Both the position numbers and the translations under genes were made by a program. Shown here one piece after another: positions 9,901 through 18,892 of a stretch of 64,000 bases of DNA. Under the pieces are notes generated by a model, which was given only the letters and a program-made list of their open reading frames with translations, did no database searches and was not told the origin of the DNA. The DNA is from Phaeodactylum tricornutum CCAP 1055/1 (lineage: Eukaryota; Bacillariophyta; Bacillariophyceae; Surirellales; Neidiaceae), in contig NC_011687.1 of NCBI RefSeq assembly GCF_000150955.2, forward strand, positions 310,001 through 374,000, written 5' to 3'. Numbering within the stretch: position 1 is the first letter of the stretch; each line of letters starts with the position of its first letter.

Positions 9901-10689
9901 AACAAAGACATGGTGTGTGCGTGTGACGGGGTGGGCGTCGGGAGGGTCAAGGTCGGGCACAGCGGCGGCAGGGGGTTCCGTCGTGATGGGGGAACCTACA
10001 GGGGGAAGCTTGGTGGAGCGAAGGTTTGCGCGTTGTTGGTCGAGGTGGCCTTTGACCATGGCGGGGGAATGAGGTGGATACTTGCGGACCTGGCGGGAGG
10101 AAAGTGCAGGAAAGGTTGCAAGATGGCCGGAGTCGAGGGCCTGGCACCATGTGGAGATAGCCGGGGAGAAGAGCGAGGCATGAACAAAAGCGATGCGGTC
10201 AGCGAGGGGAGTGTTGGGAACTAGAGCGTGGGCTGTGGCAGGAGGCTTGGCAGGGGTAAGATCAAGGTGCCAGAGGCCGGTAGTGGGTGCACGAGTGCCG
10301 GAGAGGAGTAGTGTAGTGTCGCGGTGGATCTCGAGGCGAGTGGCTGAGAAAGTGGCAGTGCAGCCGTCGTCACAAAGTTGTCCAATCGAAATGAGTGGGT
10401 GCGAGGTAAGCCCGGGGAAGATGTGGGCCTGGCAAGCAGAAGGGGAGAAGCCAGGGAGGGCTAGGGTGGCAATGTGGCTTGAGCGGAGGACGGCGCCGTT
10501 AGGGACACGGACGGCAAGGCTGGGGCTTGCAGGACGTTTGTGGGTGTGGGGGCAGTTGACGGTGATGTAATGGCCGGTGCAACCGGTGTCAGCAATGGCC
10601 GAGGTATGGGGACTAGGCGGGGAGGGGACTACAGATGAATTAAGACGAGTAATATGATTTAAAGAATCGGTATTACTAGAGTTAACCAT
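6835..10689 (-). CDS. pol: copia pol: protease, integrase, RT, RNase H
   Basis: A 1284-residue frame with the copia order of domains. An aspartic protease motif ADTGCTGHY lies near residue 34. The integrase core spans about 265-430, with the last acid in NAAERAIRTFKNH. The reverse transcriptase spans about 740-930, with IDIKDFYLGTPM and the catalytic VVDDFGVKY; the VDDFG form rather than YVDD is the kind I associate with diatom copia groups. RNase H follows, with TEAELGALF near residue 1113 and AIDMRFYWVKD after it. The frame ends inside the 3' LTR, so the last ~48 residues are LTR-encoded. It lies directly downstream of gag. Expression is not shown by sequence alone. Confidence 0.95.
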   Translation of the reverse strand: MVNSSNTDSLNHITRLNSSVVPSPPSPHTSAIADTGCTGHYITVNCPHTHKRPASPSLAVRVPNGAVLRSSHIATLALPGFSPSACQAHIFPGLTSHPLISIGQLCDDGCTATFSATRLEIHRDTTLLLSGTRAPTTGLWHLDLTPAKPPATAHALVPNTPLADRIAFVHASLFSPAISTWCQALDSGHLATFPALSSRQVRKYPPHSPAMVKGHLDQQRANLRSTKLPPVGSPITTEPPAAAVPDLDPPDAHPVTRTHHVFVAHQRVTGQIYTDQPGRFLTPSSAGHNDMLVLYDYDSNAIHVELMKNKSGPEILAAYKRAHALLTQRGLRPQLQRLDNEASAALQSFMSSEHVDFQLAPPHLHRRNAAERAIRTFKNHFIAGLCTTNPDFPLHLWDRLLPQALITLNLLRRSRINPKLSAHAQLHGAFDYNRTPLAPPGTRVLVHVKPAVRETWAPHAVEGWYLGPALNHYRCHRVWITETRAERVADTLSWFPTRIPMPAASSTDRALAAARDLVHALQNPSPASPFAPLDATQHQALTDLATLFATVAAPADDVPAPAPVPPVRPPAPTTPLAQVRFAVPLVTAKHAPALPRVPIPAPALPRVPTLATYHSRTGNPGRRRRKARTQPATPTLVPAHPHNTRTRPFLVPASANAVVDPATGASLEYRHLRSGPDAPDWIRAAANEIGRLTQGNPPHSTTGSQTMHFIAHTAIPPGRKATYLRIVASIRPQKSEPKRIRFTVGGNLVQYPGKVSTPTADITTAKILFNSVLSTPAAKFMCIDIKDFYLGTPMARYEYMRIPVPDIPPTILAHYQLTPLIHNNSVTVEIRKGMYGLPQAGILAHDRLVEHLARHGYVKTKHTAGLFRHVTRPIQFTLVVDDFGVKYTGNEHAQHLIDTLQALYTITIDWDGTRYLGLTLAWDYDNRTLDMSMPDYIDQALTRFQRSPPLKPQHAPHPWTPPTYGVATQLTPVPDTTEPLNASDKTHLQEIIGTLLYYARAVDSTILVALGTLASAQSTATQATLHAAEHLLDYCATHPHATVRFQASDMCLHIHSDASYLSESKARSRAAGHFFLSSRPHDPNAAPAPTDPDPPNNGAIHTHSSIMSVVLSSATEAELGALFYNAKDATAFRVTLDELGHPQPPTPIQTDNACASGIANETIKQRRSKAIDMRFYWVKDRVEQKQFIIYWRPGLTNLADYFSKHHSPAHHRKMRSHYLLEPSSTNDKATSHLQRGCVDPTPSKDNVLPEVQSPTAKSQVASVPHTTNHSPTVPTNIQEYSIDS

Positions 10690-10710
10690 CGGCGTAGCCG
10701 TCCCTCTTTC

Positions 10711-11769
10711 CTATTCAGGGGGCTTGGGAGCGGTCCAAACCTTGGTGGAGCCGCCGAGAGTGTTGGTGGCGGTCGCGTCGTCGCGATGGCCAGGGGCCTT
10801 GTTCTTGCACGTGGCGCTCGTATGGCGCCGGTTTTTGCTGGTACCATGGGTCCAGCAATAGGTCATGTCCGGCGAAGAGACAGAAGTTTGGGACACAGAG
10901 AGCGCGGAGAAAGGAAGGCTGAGAGTGTCGGAGGTTGTGGCAGGAGCAAGAGAGGGGGCAGCAGCAAGCACATTGGCGTATCCAAGGGAACCGGTGGTGG
11001 CCGTGAGGCGCCGGTCGTCGTCGGCAAGGGAAAAGTGCTGCTGGAAATGGGCAAGTGTGTGAGCAGCAGTAGGCAATTTGCGCCATTCTTTGCAGTCCAG
11101 GGGGAGCAGGCCCGAGTGCGCAATGACTTCGTAGCCTGCGCGAACAGCCGCAGCTTCCGAGATGGGGTCGTTACCGTCAATGGAGAAAGCGATGGCCTCG
11201 TCGAGCTGAAGAAAAACGGATTCGAGCGGCTCGGTTGTGTTCCAAGGGGTGTACATGGACTGGAAATTTTTCTGGAGCTCGGCGGGCTTGATGGTGCCGT
11301 ATTTGGTCCAGAGGTGCGAGAGCAAGTCGAGGCACGTGACGTTGCTAAACTCGAACATGGGATGGGCGAGGGCGCGGACATAAATGCGGGGAACCGCGTC
11401 GAGAAGTTGCTGCCGAAGCGCGTTGTTGACGGCGACATAAAGGTTGTAGATGTCAGCATCGCGTTGATGAATGCGGTTGTTTTCGGTGATTTGCGGTTGC
11501 GTGGCGCCGGGAGGCGGATTGGCCGGAGGGGCGACGGGAATGACGAACGGGACGTCGCTGATGTCGGCGTAGGCAAGGGCGGTCAGGGTCAAGGCCATAT
11601 GGCCGTGGGCGCCACCTCCGTTGAGTGTGGGAATGGCGGCGGCGTTAGTCATGAGCTGGCGTTGGGCACGCTTGATGGTCGCGTAGGTGGGTGGGACGGT
11701 GAGGGTGGCGATCGGGTCGAGGACTTTGTGAGGAAAGTCGCTCAGTTTGAAATGAGCCGAGGTCGACAT
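10711..11769 (-). CDS. gag: copia gag
   Basis: Nucleocapsid-type protein of about 352 residues counted from the ATG at 11769 (MSTSAHFKLSDFPHKVLDP), downstream of the LTR and leader. The frame also extends upstream into the LTR, but the internal ATG fits a normal leader. The N-terminal two thirds are helical as in UBN2/Retrotran_gag proteins (LFLLW-type positions replaced by CLDLLSHLWTKYG and PAELQKNFQSMYTPWN). The C-terminus carries one Cys/His cluster, YCWTHGTSKNRRHTSATC, that resembles the single zinc knuckle of diatom copia gag. It precedes pol as a separate reading frame. Confidence 0.88.
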   Translation of the reverse strand: MSTSAHFKLSDFPHKVLDPIATLTVPPTYATIKRAQRQLMTNAAAIPTLNGGGAHGHMALTLTALAYADISDVPFVIPVAPPANPPPGATQPQITENNRIHQRDADIYNLYVAVNNALRQQLLDAVPRIYVRALAHPMFEFSNVTCLDLLSHLWTKYGTIKPAELQKNFQSMYTPWNTTEPLESVFLQLDEAIAFSIDGNDPISEAAAVRAGYEVIAHSGLLPLDCKEWRKLPTAAHTLAHFQQHFSLADDDRRLTATTGSLGYANVLAAAPSLAPATTSDTLSLPFSALSVSQTSVSSPDMTYCWTHGTSKNRRHTSATCKNKAPGHRDDATATNTLGGSTKVWTAPKPPE

Positions 11770-11833
11770 CGGGACCGAAGAGGTTGCGGATGGGCGGGAG
11801 GGCAGGGTTAGGGGCGTAAAGACGGTGGGGTTG

Positions 11834-11844
11834 CTTCGTAGTTC
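11834..11844 (-). promoter_or_regulatory. primer-binding position of the copia element
   Basis: The 11 nt directly after the 5' LTR in element orientation read GAACTACGAAG. No match to the usual copia initiator-tRNA site (TGGTATCAGAGC) is visible. The exact complement, CTTCGTAGTTC, occurs inside the LTR (minus strand of 11894-11904), 49 nt upstream. This arrangement resembles the self-priming site of Tf1. Confidence 0.6.
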
Positions 11845-12050
11845 TATTGAAGAACACAAAACGACGATGGAGATCACAGTTGAGGAAAACGATGAACTAC
11901 GAAGATTATGAGTCTATACTGTACTCTTGGATATTCGTAGGGACTGTGGGGCTGTGATTCGTTGTGTGTGGGACGGAAGCGACTTGGCTTTTAGCAGTAG
12001 GCGATTGAACTTCTGGTAAGACGTTGTCCTTACTAGGAGTTGGATCAACA
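11845..12050 (-). repeat. 5' LTR of the copia element
   Basis: 206-bp repeat equal by eye to 6774-6979. It starts TGTTGATCC and ends TTCAATA in element orientation. A TATA-like TATAGACTCATAAT lies directly upstream of the internal 11-mer at 11894-11904, so transcription may begin near that 11-mer. Promoter function is inferred from position only. Confidence 0.95.
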
Positions 12051-12055
12051 ATATG

Positions 12056-12509
12056 CCCTGTTCGCTATTACCAGCTTGTCAGTTTCGTTGAACTCCCACT
12101 GCCACTCCAATAAATAAAATTTGAGTTTCCCATATCCTACTAGTCTAATTGTGGGACGAATAGCCGTCTGACCGTCAATTTTCACAATCTGTCGATTGCA
12201 TTACAGAAAACAGTAGGACAACGGTAGATTCAAAACTCACAGTGACTTCCAGTTGATGGTACTCTTAGTCTTCGGCGTTGACTGTGAACGAAGTGTATGC
12301 CTGGCTGACTGACTTTGAATATTGAAGAGTTACAATTTAAAATTGCGTTTATGCTTCGGAATCAGTCCACCGATGTTATCCGATGGTCACGGATCTATAT
12401 GCGTCGAAACTAGAGTAGTGATCAAAGTAGCTGCATGCAAAACCCGGAACGTATAGGTTTGAAAAAGAATAAACTATCAGACAATGATAAGCCACTAGAT
12501 CTAGCAAAA
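12056..12509. other. intergenic, nothing distinct
   Basis: A 454-bp AT-rich gap between the target-site duplication of the retrotransposon and the 3' end of the coiled-coil gene. I see no coding sequence, RNA gene or repeat. Confidence 0.5.
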
Positions 12510-15324
12510 CTAATTCCGAGCTCCTTCCTTGGGAAAATACACATCACCCCGACGTAACTTGGTCTGGACCGAGGGCTCTGCGTATGATGATGGCTGCGAA
12601 ATGCTGCGTCGGATCGGAAATCGCGACAGGGAAGAAACGGCTGGGACATTGATCGGAGCGATACCGTCGCTACTCAGAGAGGATGATGGCAGTGCAGAAG
12701 GGCCAGAGGAATCGACAAAACCCCCTCTCGATCTTCTTGTAGAAGCTGGAGACGGCAAATCAACAATTTTCTGAGAGCTTGTATTGGCGGGACTGCATAT
12801 CCTCGTATGTAAAGGAATGTCGCCTTCTTCTTCACCATAGGGATATACTGGTGAACGTGTACGTGCAGCTACGCTCGATTCGTTCCTCCACTTGTCAGCT
12901 CGGGTCCTTTCGGCGGAGCGAGACTCAGGCGACAAATCGGCAACCCTATCGCGGACCCGGACATCTGATTGAATGACGTGACTGCTGCGACCATTTGCCG
13001 GAATACTATGGTTGCGCTGAGGCTGGTCGTCCTTCGCCAGTCTGTTTTCTTCAATCTCTTTCTTTTGCACGGCCAAGGCTTTTTCGTATCTCGCTCGAGC
13101 CTCGATGTATCCCCTCTTTTCGGGTCGTGGCGGCTCTTTCAAATTCCGTGCACCACTTAAAGAGTCTGTCGGACTGATTTCGTTGCCGGTCGAGAGAGGT
13201 GGAGGTGTTCGTAATCGCCCTAGCAGCTCAGGGAGTGTCCGTTCCTCTGTGTGACGTTGGGGCGAGAATCGTTGCCCCAAACGAGCAATCAGAGGGCTTG
13301 TCGTTTGTTTACTCGGAACGGGAGATTCCGCTGGAGAGATAGTTTTGGCCGATCCGACTGGTACGTATGAAGTGCGATCCTGGCCCGATATTTCCGCTGT
13401 GTCTTTACTACCCCCCAATCGAGAAACGGCCATTACCGCACGACTGCGAATACTACGGACCGGAGATATCCAGGACGTCGGTAGTAAAGGTGTAGATATA
13501 TCATGGGGCTCATGGACTTCCGACTCAGTCACGTAAGGCACGGCTTGACCACTAGATACCAGTGTCGATTCCGTTTCGACAATTCTTTTGCTTTCTGAAG
13601 CTTCGGCTTTGGGGGGCGTTGGGAAGAATGGATTGTAGTAGTCAGATTTTGTCCTGCTCGGCGATGATACTGGTAGGGCGTCGTCGTCCTTCGGCGAAAA
13701 GCTAGCGGGAAAGTTTGTACTGAAAGATGCCTCGAAGGCATCGATACTACTAATGGTTGATTGGTCCGCTTTTGCGTGGGGAGTTTGTGATGCGTTCGAC
13801 GTAATCGACGAAGATGCCGACTCTTCTTGATCTGAAATCAGTTCCAGTATTCCCGATCGACTGTGAGATTTTCGTACGCTCGTAATGTCTTCCGGAAAGG
13901 ATTCATTGTAAGCTCCTCGGCCAAATTTCGTAGGCGTCGTGTGAGTGTAACTAGATTTGACTCCGTCTTCTTTTGTTTCTTTGCTCTCGTCGAAATAGTC
14001 GCGTTTTTCACTACGTGTTGAGCGCGTTGGTGACGGCACACCGCTGCTCAAGGTATCTTCATCCATACCTGATAGTTGCTCTTCAAATTCATCGGAATCG
14101 GCTGTTCCAATGGGTATGTCATGACTGTCAGGGGAATCTTCAACTTCGGACTCCGCGTCTTCAGATAACACGGCGGGGCTAGGTGGTGTCAAGTTTTGCC
14201 TCGGCGAGACTGTGGATCCTTCCGAGGAATTCACCAGTTGCATCCCATCGTTTTTCGTCAAAGTGCTTTCAGTTTCCGACGACTCGTCTGTACTGTTGGC
14301 GGTCAAGGTGAGTGTGGGAGAAGCTCCCGTTCCGGATTCCTTGGTGGATTTCGAGGGAGGTTCGTGTATTGGACACAGACGACCCGGGGTGTCCTTTTTG
14401 ACCCCTTCATCAGACTTCCGGCTGACTGAATTAGCTTTCGCCGTCACAGTCGGACCGGCAACTGATTGACTCGTCGACAAGGGCGCGAGTTGGTGAACTT
14501 CGGGCTGCCTGGTGGGAACAAGCACCTCCGGCACATTCGTATCGTTGCATTCCACAGTACTAACACTTGCACTCGTTCCGGTGTTCTGCGAATGCTCCAG
14601 TTCTTTTCGGGTCAGCACCGAGCCTGTCTGTTTCTGTGTCAGCGCCAATTCCTTTTTCAGCATTGCTACGTGGCTGATCGCTTCACGACACCGGGAAGCC
14701 AAATTCATCTACGCGGTATGAACAACGAATGCGGGGTTAGATCCAAAACTCGGAACAGAACGAAAGTTTCGACGGCAGGGCGTTGAAACTCACGTTTTCC
14801 ATCGTTAGCCTCGTAACGTTCTTGCATTCTTCGCGGTGCCGTACCCGAAGTTCGCTCTGGAAATGGTGCGGGAAAGTCAGATTGTGTGAGTCTAGTATCA
14901 AGGTTCGTCGAGTGAGGTAAACAACCATCGACAGTAGTATAGCTGCCTGTTGCTCAATGTGGCAAAGGTCAAGCGCAGGATTACTTGTGGAGCTTCCTCC
15001 TTCGGTGTAGTATTCAGACGTCAAAGGTGCGGAGCTGTCCTCCCGCTGCTTCCGTATACTTCAGCGGTTCGGGGGGTTATTGACACGTACCAGTTCTTTT
15101 GCCATGCGGTAATTCTTGGCCGTCAAGACGGCTTGATCCGGCGTTACTTTGGACGAATTCTGCTGCTTGGCCCGCGCTTTGGGCGGGGGATCCGACGAAG
15201 CCATTGATGTTGGAGCGGTGTCTGGAGCATCCGCGACGGGGGCTTCTTCCGTGGGTGTCGACGACTTGCGCCGATTGTTCCGTCGGGTCAACGACAAGGT
15301 CTGACTCCCTTTCCTCATTTCCAA
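12510..15324 (-). CDS. Ser-rich disordered protein with N-terminal coiled coil
   Basis: Three exons, complement(15091..15324), complement(14794..14856) and complement(12510..14708), with introns of 234 and 85 bp; 831 residues in a continuous frame. Exon 2 is only 63 bp. I do not recognise the family. Residues about 66-125, spanning all exon joins, look like a coiled coil (AKELSELRVRHREECKN, then AMLKKELALTQKQ). The rest is Ser/Thr/Pro/Glu-rich and probably disordered, with repeated short motifs in which basic and aromatic residues alternate (RSEKRDYFDES, RPEKRGYIEARARYEKALAV) and a second helical stretch near 650. No signal peptide or membrane segment is seen. It may be a scaffold or cytoskeletal adaptor, but that is a guess. 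A G11 run lies about 215 bp upstream of the start. Confidence 0.68.
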
Positions 15325-16108
15325 AGGCTAGTTAGTAGGGTCCACTATTCGGAATAGACCAAAGATTGTAACAAGGCTCGGTTAGAAAACAAAAAAAGGG
15401 CTTCGTCAGGTTCCTGTGTATAGAGGCAACTATAAACCCGGTTCGTCCCGACAGGTTGCGGAACTATCTCGTCGGTCGTTACGCTCGTCTCGGCGTTTGC
15501 TTTGTTCTGGCACCCGCTGGCCCGCGTCGTTCCGGTTGTGGGGGGGGGGGCTTGCCTACGAGTTTTGCCGTGGGTAGTTGTGTGTGTATGCATCCTATAT
15601 ACGTTACTCCCCAGACGTTGCTTAGGCAAACTTCGCGCCCCGCACTCCCTTCTCTCGTAGGGAACTTGCCCGGCGTCGACGAATTTGGGATTCCAAAAAA
15701 GTCGAGGAGTGGTTGTGAGTGTGGTCGTGTCACCGGCTCGCGCGACTATTCTGCAGGCGCTTCCGGTACGGATGTCGACCAGACGTGTAGCATCCATCGT
15801 ACCCGGAAATCATTGGCCGCTCGATCGATCCAATCAGTCTCCTCTCCGCCCGTGTGGGAGAGTCATGGAAATGGAATTGGAAGCAGTAAGTAGCGTTTCT
15901 CTCGTCTCTGGTTCGGGAAATGGACACGAGCGTCCAAAGGTTCTCTTGCTGTTTGCGGTGGTCTTGAACTCGAAATCTCTCCCAGAGCCTGTCCTTTGCT
16001 ACAGTCCACCAGCACCGGGGGACAAACTGGTCACGCAGCAGAAGCAGTGGGTGTGAGAGAAGAATCCGTTATTTCTCGCAGACACTACGTTGGCATTGCT
16101 CCACTTAC
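15325..16108. other. divergent promoter region, 784 bp
   Basis: Lies between the start of the coiled-coil gene (minus) and the start of the nuclease gene (plus). It contains an 11-G run at 15540-15550 and open frames on both strands without recognisable protein features. I read it as two promoters and 5' UTRs and see no gene here. Confidence 0.5.
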
Positions 16109-17362
16109 ATGACAGTCTGGCGACATTCCGTGACGATGGTATTGGCATGGCAAGGGGCACTCTTTTCGATGCGACCTTTCAAGCGCGGGATGAAGGTTTC
16201 TGCGTTCTCTTTAGTGGCGACGAGTGAAAGGAAGCTTGGTAGGTCGCGTCGGTGGGCGTCAATGGCTGCGTTCGATCCCGTGGACTCGGAAAAACCCGCG
16301 GAACTCCTGGATCCCCAAACCTTGCACAACGGTACCATTCCCTATCCAACCGCACTTTCTCCTTCGGCCATTTTGGAATTTCAGAAATGCCCGCAATCTT
16401 ACCTATTCCAATACCTGTACAAACTCAAGCAACCCACCAGTCTCGCCTTGGCGAAAGGTTCCATGCTCCATCACGCCTTGGAACAAGTGTACGATCTGCA
16501 ACCCGCCGAGCGTGATTTATCCACTCTGCAGAATCTATTCCGTCGCGTCTGGAGCCAAAATCGCGAATCGGATGTGTACCGGGACTTGTTCGCGACTCCC
16601 GAAGCCGCCCGGGATCTCGCGATGGAATCCGTCTGGGGTCGGGAGGGGCTCCAACTGTTGCAGAATTACGTGCGCTTGGAAAATCCGCAAGCCGTCACTC
16701 GCCCTAATCCAGTCCAACGGGAAATATGGGTCCGGGCTCATCTCACCATCGATTCCTCACAGGGTGCGACGGGGTACGTCCTGCCCGGTCGCAAACCCCA
16801 GGCCACGTCCACACCGAACAACAAGGACGCAGCCGCCTTTTTAGTCCGTGGCATTGTGGATCGGTTGGATATGGTCCGGACGCCTGAATCGAAACAAGCA
16901 GTCCTACAAATCGTCGATTACAAAACCGGCAAGGCGCCGCATCTCAAGTATAGTGCGGGCATGAATCAGAAAATTCGGGACGAAGCGCTGTTTCAACTGC
17001 AAATCTACGCACTCCTGTTGCGCGAAAAGCAACTCCAGAAACAACAGCAGTTCGAAGACGATGCGGCCGCGTCCTCGCAAACCTTACCCGTGCGATTTCT
17101 GCGTCTCTTGTACCTAACAAACGTCAACGATCAGGCCGAAACGCTGGACATGGACTTGGGAGCGACGCCGCTTGAGCGGGACTCACGACTCCAAGACGTG
17201 CACGCGCAAATCTCTACCGTGTGGAACTCCATTATCGATATGGTCAGTCGACAGGACCCTCACGCCTTTGTCGGCTGTGACCGGTCGTTTTGCTATTGCC
17301 ACAAGTGCCGATCGCGATTCGTGCCGGGATCTGTATGGGAACCGCCGGTGGAACCGACCTAA
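16109..17362 (+). CDS. PD-(D/E)XK (RecB/Cas4-like) nuclease, likely Fe-S, organellar
   Basis: Single exon, 417 residues. The core matches the PDDEXK_1 nuclease group: SPSAILEFQKCPQSYLFQY, GSMLHHALEQVYD, the acid in RGIVDRLD, the D-x-K centre in LQIVDYKTGKAP and FQLQIYALLL. Cys94 sits just before the first core helix and four cysteines cluster near the end (Cys390, 395, 397, 400 in CDRSFCYCHKC). One early plus three late cysteines is the arrangement that binds a 4Fe-4S cluster in AddB, Cas4 and DNA2, so an Fe-S nuclease is likely. The N-terminal ~50 residues are basic and hydrophobic and contain KVSAFSLVAT, which suggests a plastid or mitochondrial presequence. The probable role is processing of DNA ends in organelle replication or repair; no helicase domain is fused. 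The first ATG was used; Met28 is an alternative start. Confidence 0.82.
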   Translation: MTVWRHSVTMVLAWQGALFSMRPFKRGMKVSAFSLVATSERKLGRSRRWASMAAFDPVDSEKPAELLDPQTLHNGTIPYPTALSPSAILEFQKCPQSYLFQYLYKLKQPTSLALAKGSMLHHALEQVYDLQPAERDLSTLQNLFRRVWSQNRESDVYRDLFATPEAARDLAMESVWGREGLQLLQNYVRLENPQAVTRPNPVQREIWVRAHLTIDSSQGATGYVLPGRKPQATSTPNNKDAAAFLVRGIVDRLDMVRTPESKQAVLQIVDYKTGKAPHLKYSAGMNQKIRDEALFQLQIYALLLREKQLQKQQQFEDDAAASSQTLPVRFLRLLYLTNVNDQAETLDMDLGATPLERDSRLQDVHAQISTVWNSIIDMVSRQDPHAFVGCDRSFCYCHKCRSRFVPGSVWEPPVEPT

Positions 17363-17496
17363 TTGTTGAAACGAGTTTGCAAAAAGATAGAACAGTAGTT
17401 ATTACGGATAGGATACAGGGCTATGAGAAAAGCGTGGCCTCGAGTAGATATGAGTATACATCGAAAGGTGTTGCCTGTCCACAGGGTCAACTATGT

Positions 17497-18347
17497 TCAT
17501 GGTGGAACAATAATCTGTGTGGTATTGCGTCGATGTTTCGAACGACGTGGAGTCAAATAAGTTGGTGATCGCAAGAGAATCCTCTCGTGAATTTCGTTGG
17601 GAGACGGAAGCATGTCATACGAAACTCGACGATGTAAGCTCGGCCTCAACAGAGCACTATCGCTTTGTGGATCAGAGGACTCTAGTGAAGCACACCGGGT
17701 CCTGATGGATGCTCGGTTATCTTCCCGGCTATTGATACCTTTGTTTGTCGATTCGGGCGCCAAAGGACGCGCGTCAAAGAGAGAAATGGCGACTTCTTCA
17801 AGATCTGGCAGAGCCTCGCGACAACTAGAAGCATTGGGCGATAAGCTGACGTGGCTATTGGTAGCACCATGAAATATTGTGGATACTGTGGGACGAACTC
17901 CCCAACCCCAATCCTGGAAAGACATGGTTTGGATCGGAGAGGAAATCGACCCCGTGGGAGTTAAGAACGATTCGTTCGTGAAAGCGTCAAACTGAACTTC
18001 GGACGTGGCTTGAACTGTCAGCATATTTTTGTCAGGAATGTAATCGGGTTCAAACGACATTGCGTGATCAGAGTCCGAGCTAATTTTCATCGAATCGAGA
18101 CTAGAAAGGCTACTTTCCCGACTGTGGTGGCATTTGACTTCAGCTATGCTCATGGTCGACAAGGATTGCGAGAACTTTTGATAGTGCGTTCTCAAAAATG
18201 GTTTTTTGTCAGGGTAATGGCAAGTTCACGATTGACCACCTTGGAATGGTAGTAGATTTGTGGTGGCTCGAGAAGACTGTGCAACGATAAAATTCTGAGT
18301 GCTTCTTTCGGAAGGAGTTCTAGAGGGACGACAACAGTATTCGACAT
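17497..18347 (-). CDS. unknown Ser-rich protein (tentative two-exon model)
   Basis: The model uses complement(18240..18347) and complement(17497..18174) with a 65-bp GT-AG intron that keeps frame; 261 residues. The first exon encodes MSNTVVVPLELLPKEALRIL and reads like a real N-terminus. The second exon alone could start at the ATG at 18153 (MSIAEVKCHHSRE), giving 218 residues, so the 5' end is uncertain. The protein is Ser/Pro-rich and polar, with no membrane segment, and contains short segments that look conserved (MSFQDWGWGV, LHRRVSYDMLPSPNEIHERIL). I do not recognise the family. Its 3' end converges on the nuclease gene across 134 bp. Confidence 0.5.
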
Positions 18348-18892
18348 CGCCAGTTGAAGCAGAAATATGTGCGATTTAATCAGGCCCCGTAAGTTTTCCC
18401 CCACTTCGTTTCTCGATTCCGTACACTCCGACTATCGTTGATTGCCTGACGTCTACGAATAAGACTTTGCGGAGAATGCCAAAAAGGATGATATTGTGTT
18501 CTAAATACAGCAGCTGTGGAGTCACAAACGATTTTTACATCATTGACTTTCCCTCGGTTTTGGTCTACTCACTGTTTATACCCTATTTATTACGGAGTTG
18601 TCAATGATTAGCGTTCTCATCGTTTGGTATTCAAGCTATCCACATGATAGTTAAGCCTTCCGTTTCTCCCGCGGGTTTTATATCATTGATTGCGTTGGTG
18701 CCACCACATCGACCGTTTTTCGATATGTAGAGTACCGTCAGTGGTGCGCAGGATCAATCACCAATGACGTGTCAAACCGTCGACGGCACTAGTGACTGAC
18801 TCTGACTGACAGAGAGAGATGAACGGCGGAATTCTCACGAGTGTCCAAGGCATATACTGTATACACTGTACAGCATTCGAGGCCAAGGGTGA
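18348..18892. other. divergent intergenic region, 545 bp
   Basis: Separates the unknown minus-strand gene from the methyltransferase gene. Simple GACTGACT-type runs occur near 18790-18815. No coding sequence or structured RNA is evident; presumably promoters. Confidence 0.45.

Larger units (their letters stand above)
6774..12050 (-). mobile_element. Ty1/copia LTR retrotransposon (diatom CoDi-type)
   Basis: A 5.28-kb copia-type element in minus orientation. It has 206-bp LTRs at 6774-6979 and 11845-12050, flanked on both sides by the same 5 bp (ATATG at 6769-6773 and 12051-12055), the target-site duplication. In element orientation the LTR begins TGTTG and ends CAATA. Gag lies at 10711-11769 and pol at 6835-10689, with protease, integrase, reverse transcriptase and RNase H in copia order. 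By eye the two LTRs show no difference, so insertion looks recent and the element looks whole. Its sequence is clearly more GC-rich than the flanking AT-rich DNA. The element sits between the hydrolase and the coiled-coil gene and interrupts neither. The sublineage within the diatom copia groups is not assigned. Confidence 0.95.

Noticed and set aside
10786-11811. 341-codon plus-strand frame opposite the copia gag
   Set aside because: Antisense to a clear gag frame; Gly/Arg/Val-rich, typical of a GC-rich shadow.
15345-15797. 150-codon minus-strand frame between the coiled-coil and nuclease genes
   Set aside because: No domain and no conserved-looking segment; it overlaps an equally long plus-strand frame across a G-run, as expected for a promoter region.
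16109-17362. A CRISPR Cas4 gene
   Set aside because: The nuclease fold is Cas4-like, but there is no array and no other cas gene, and the genome is eukaryotic.
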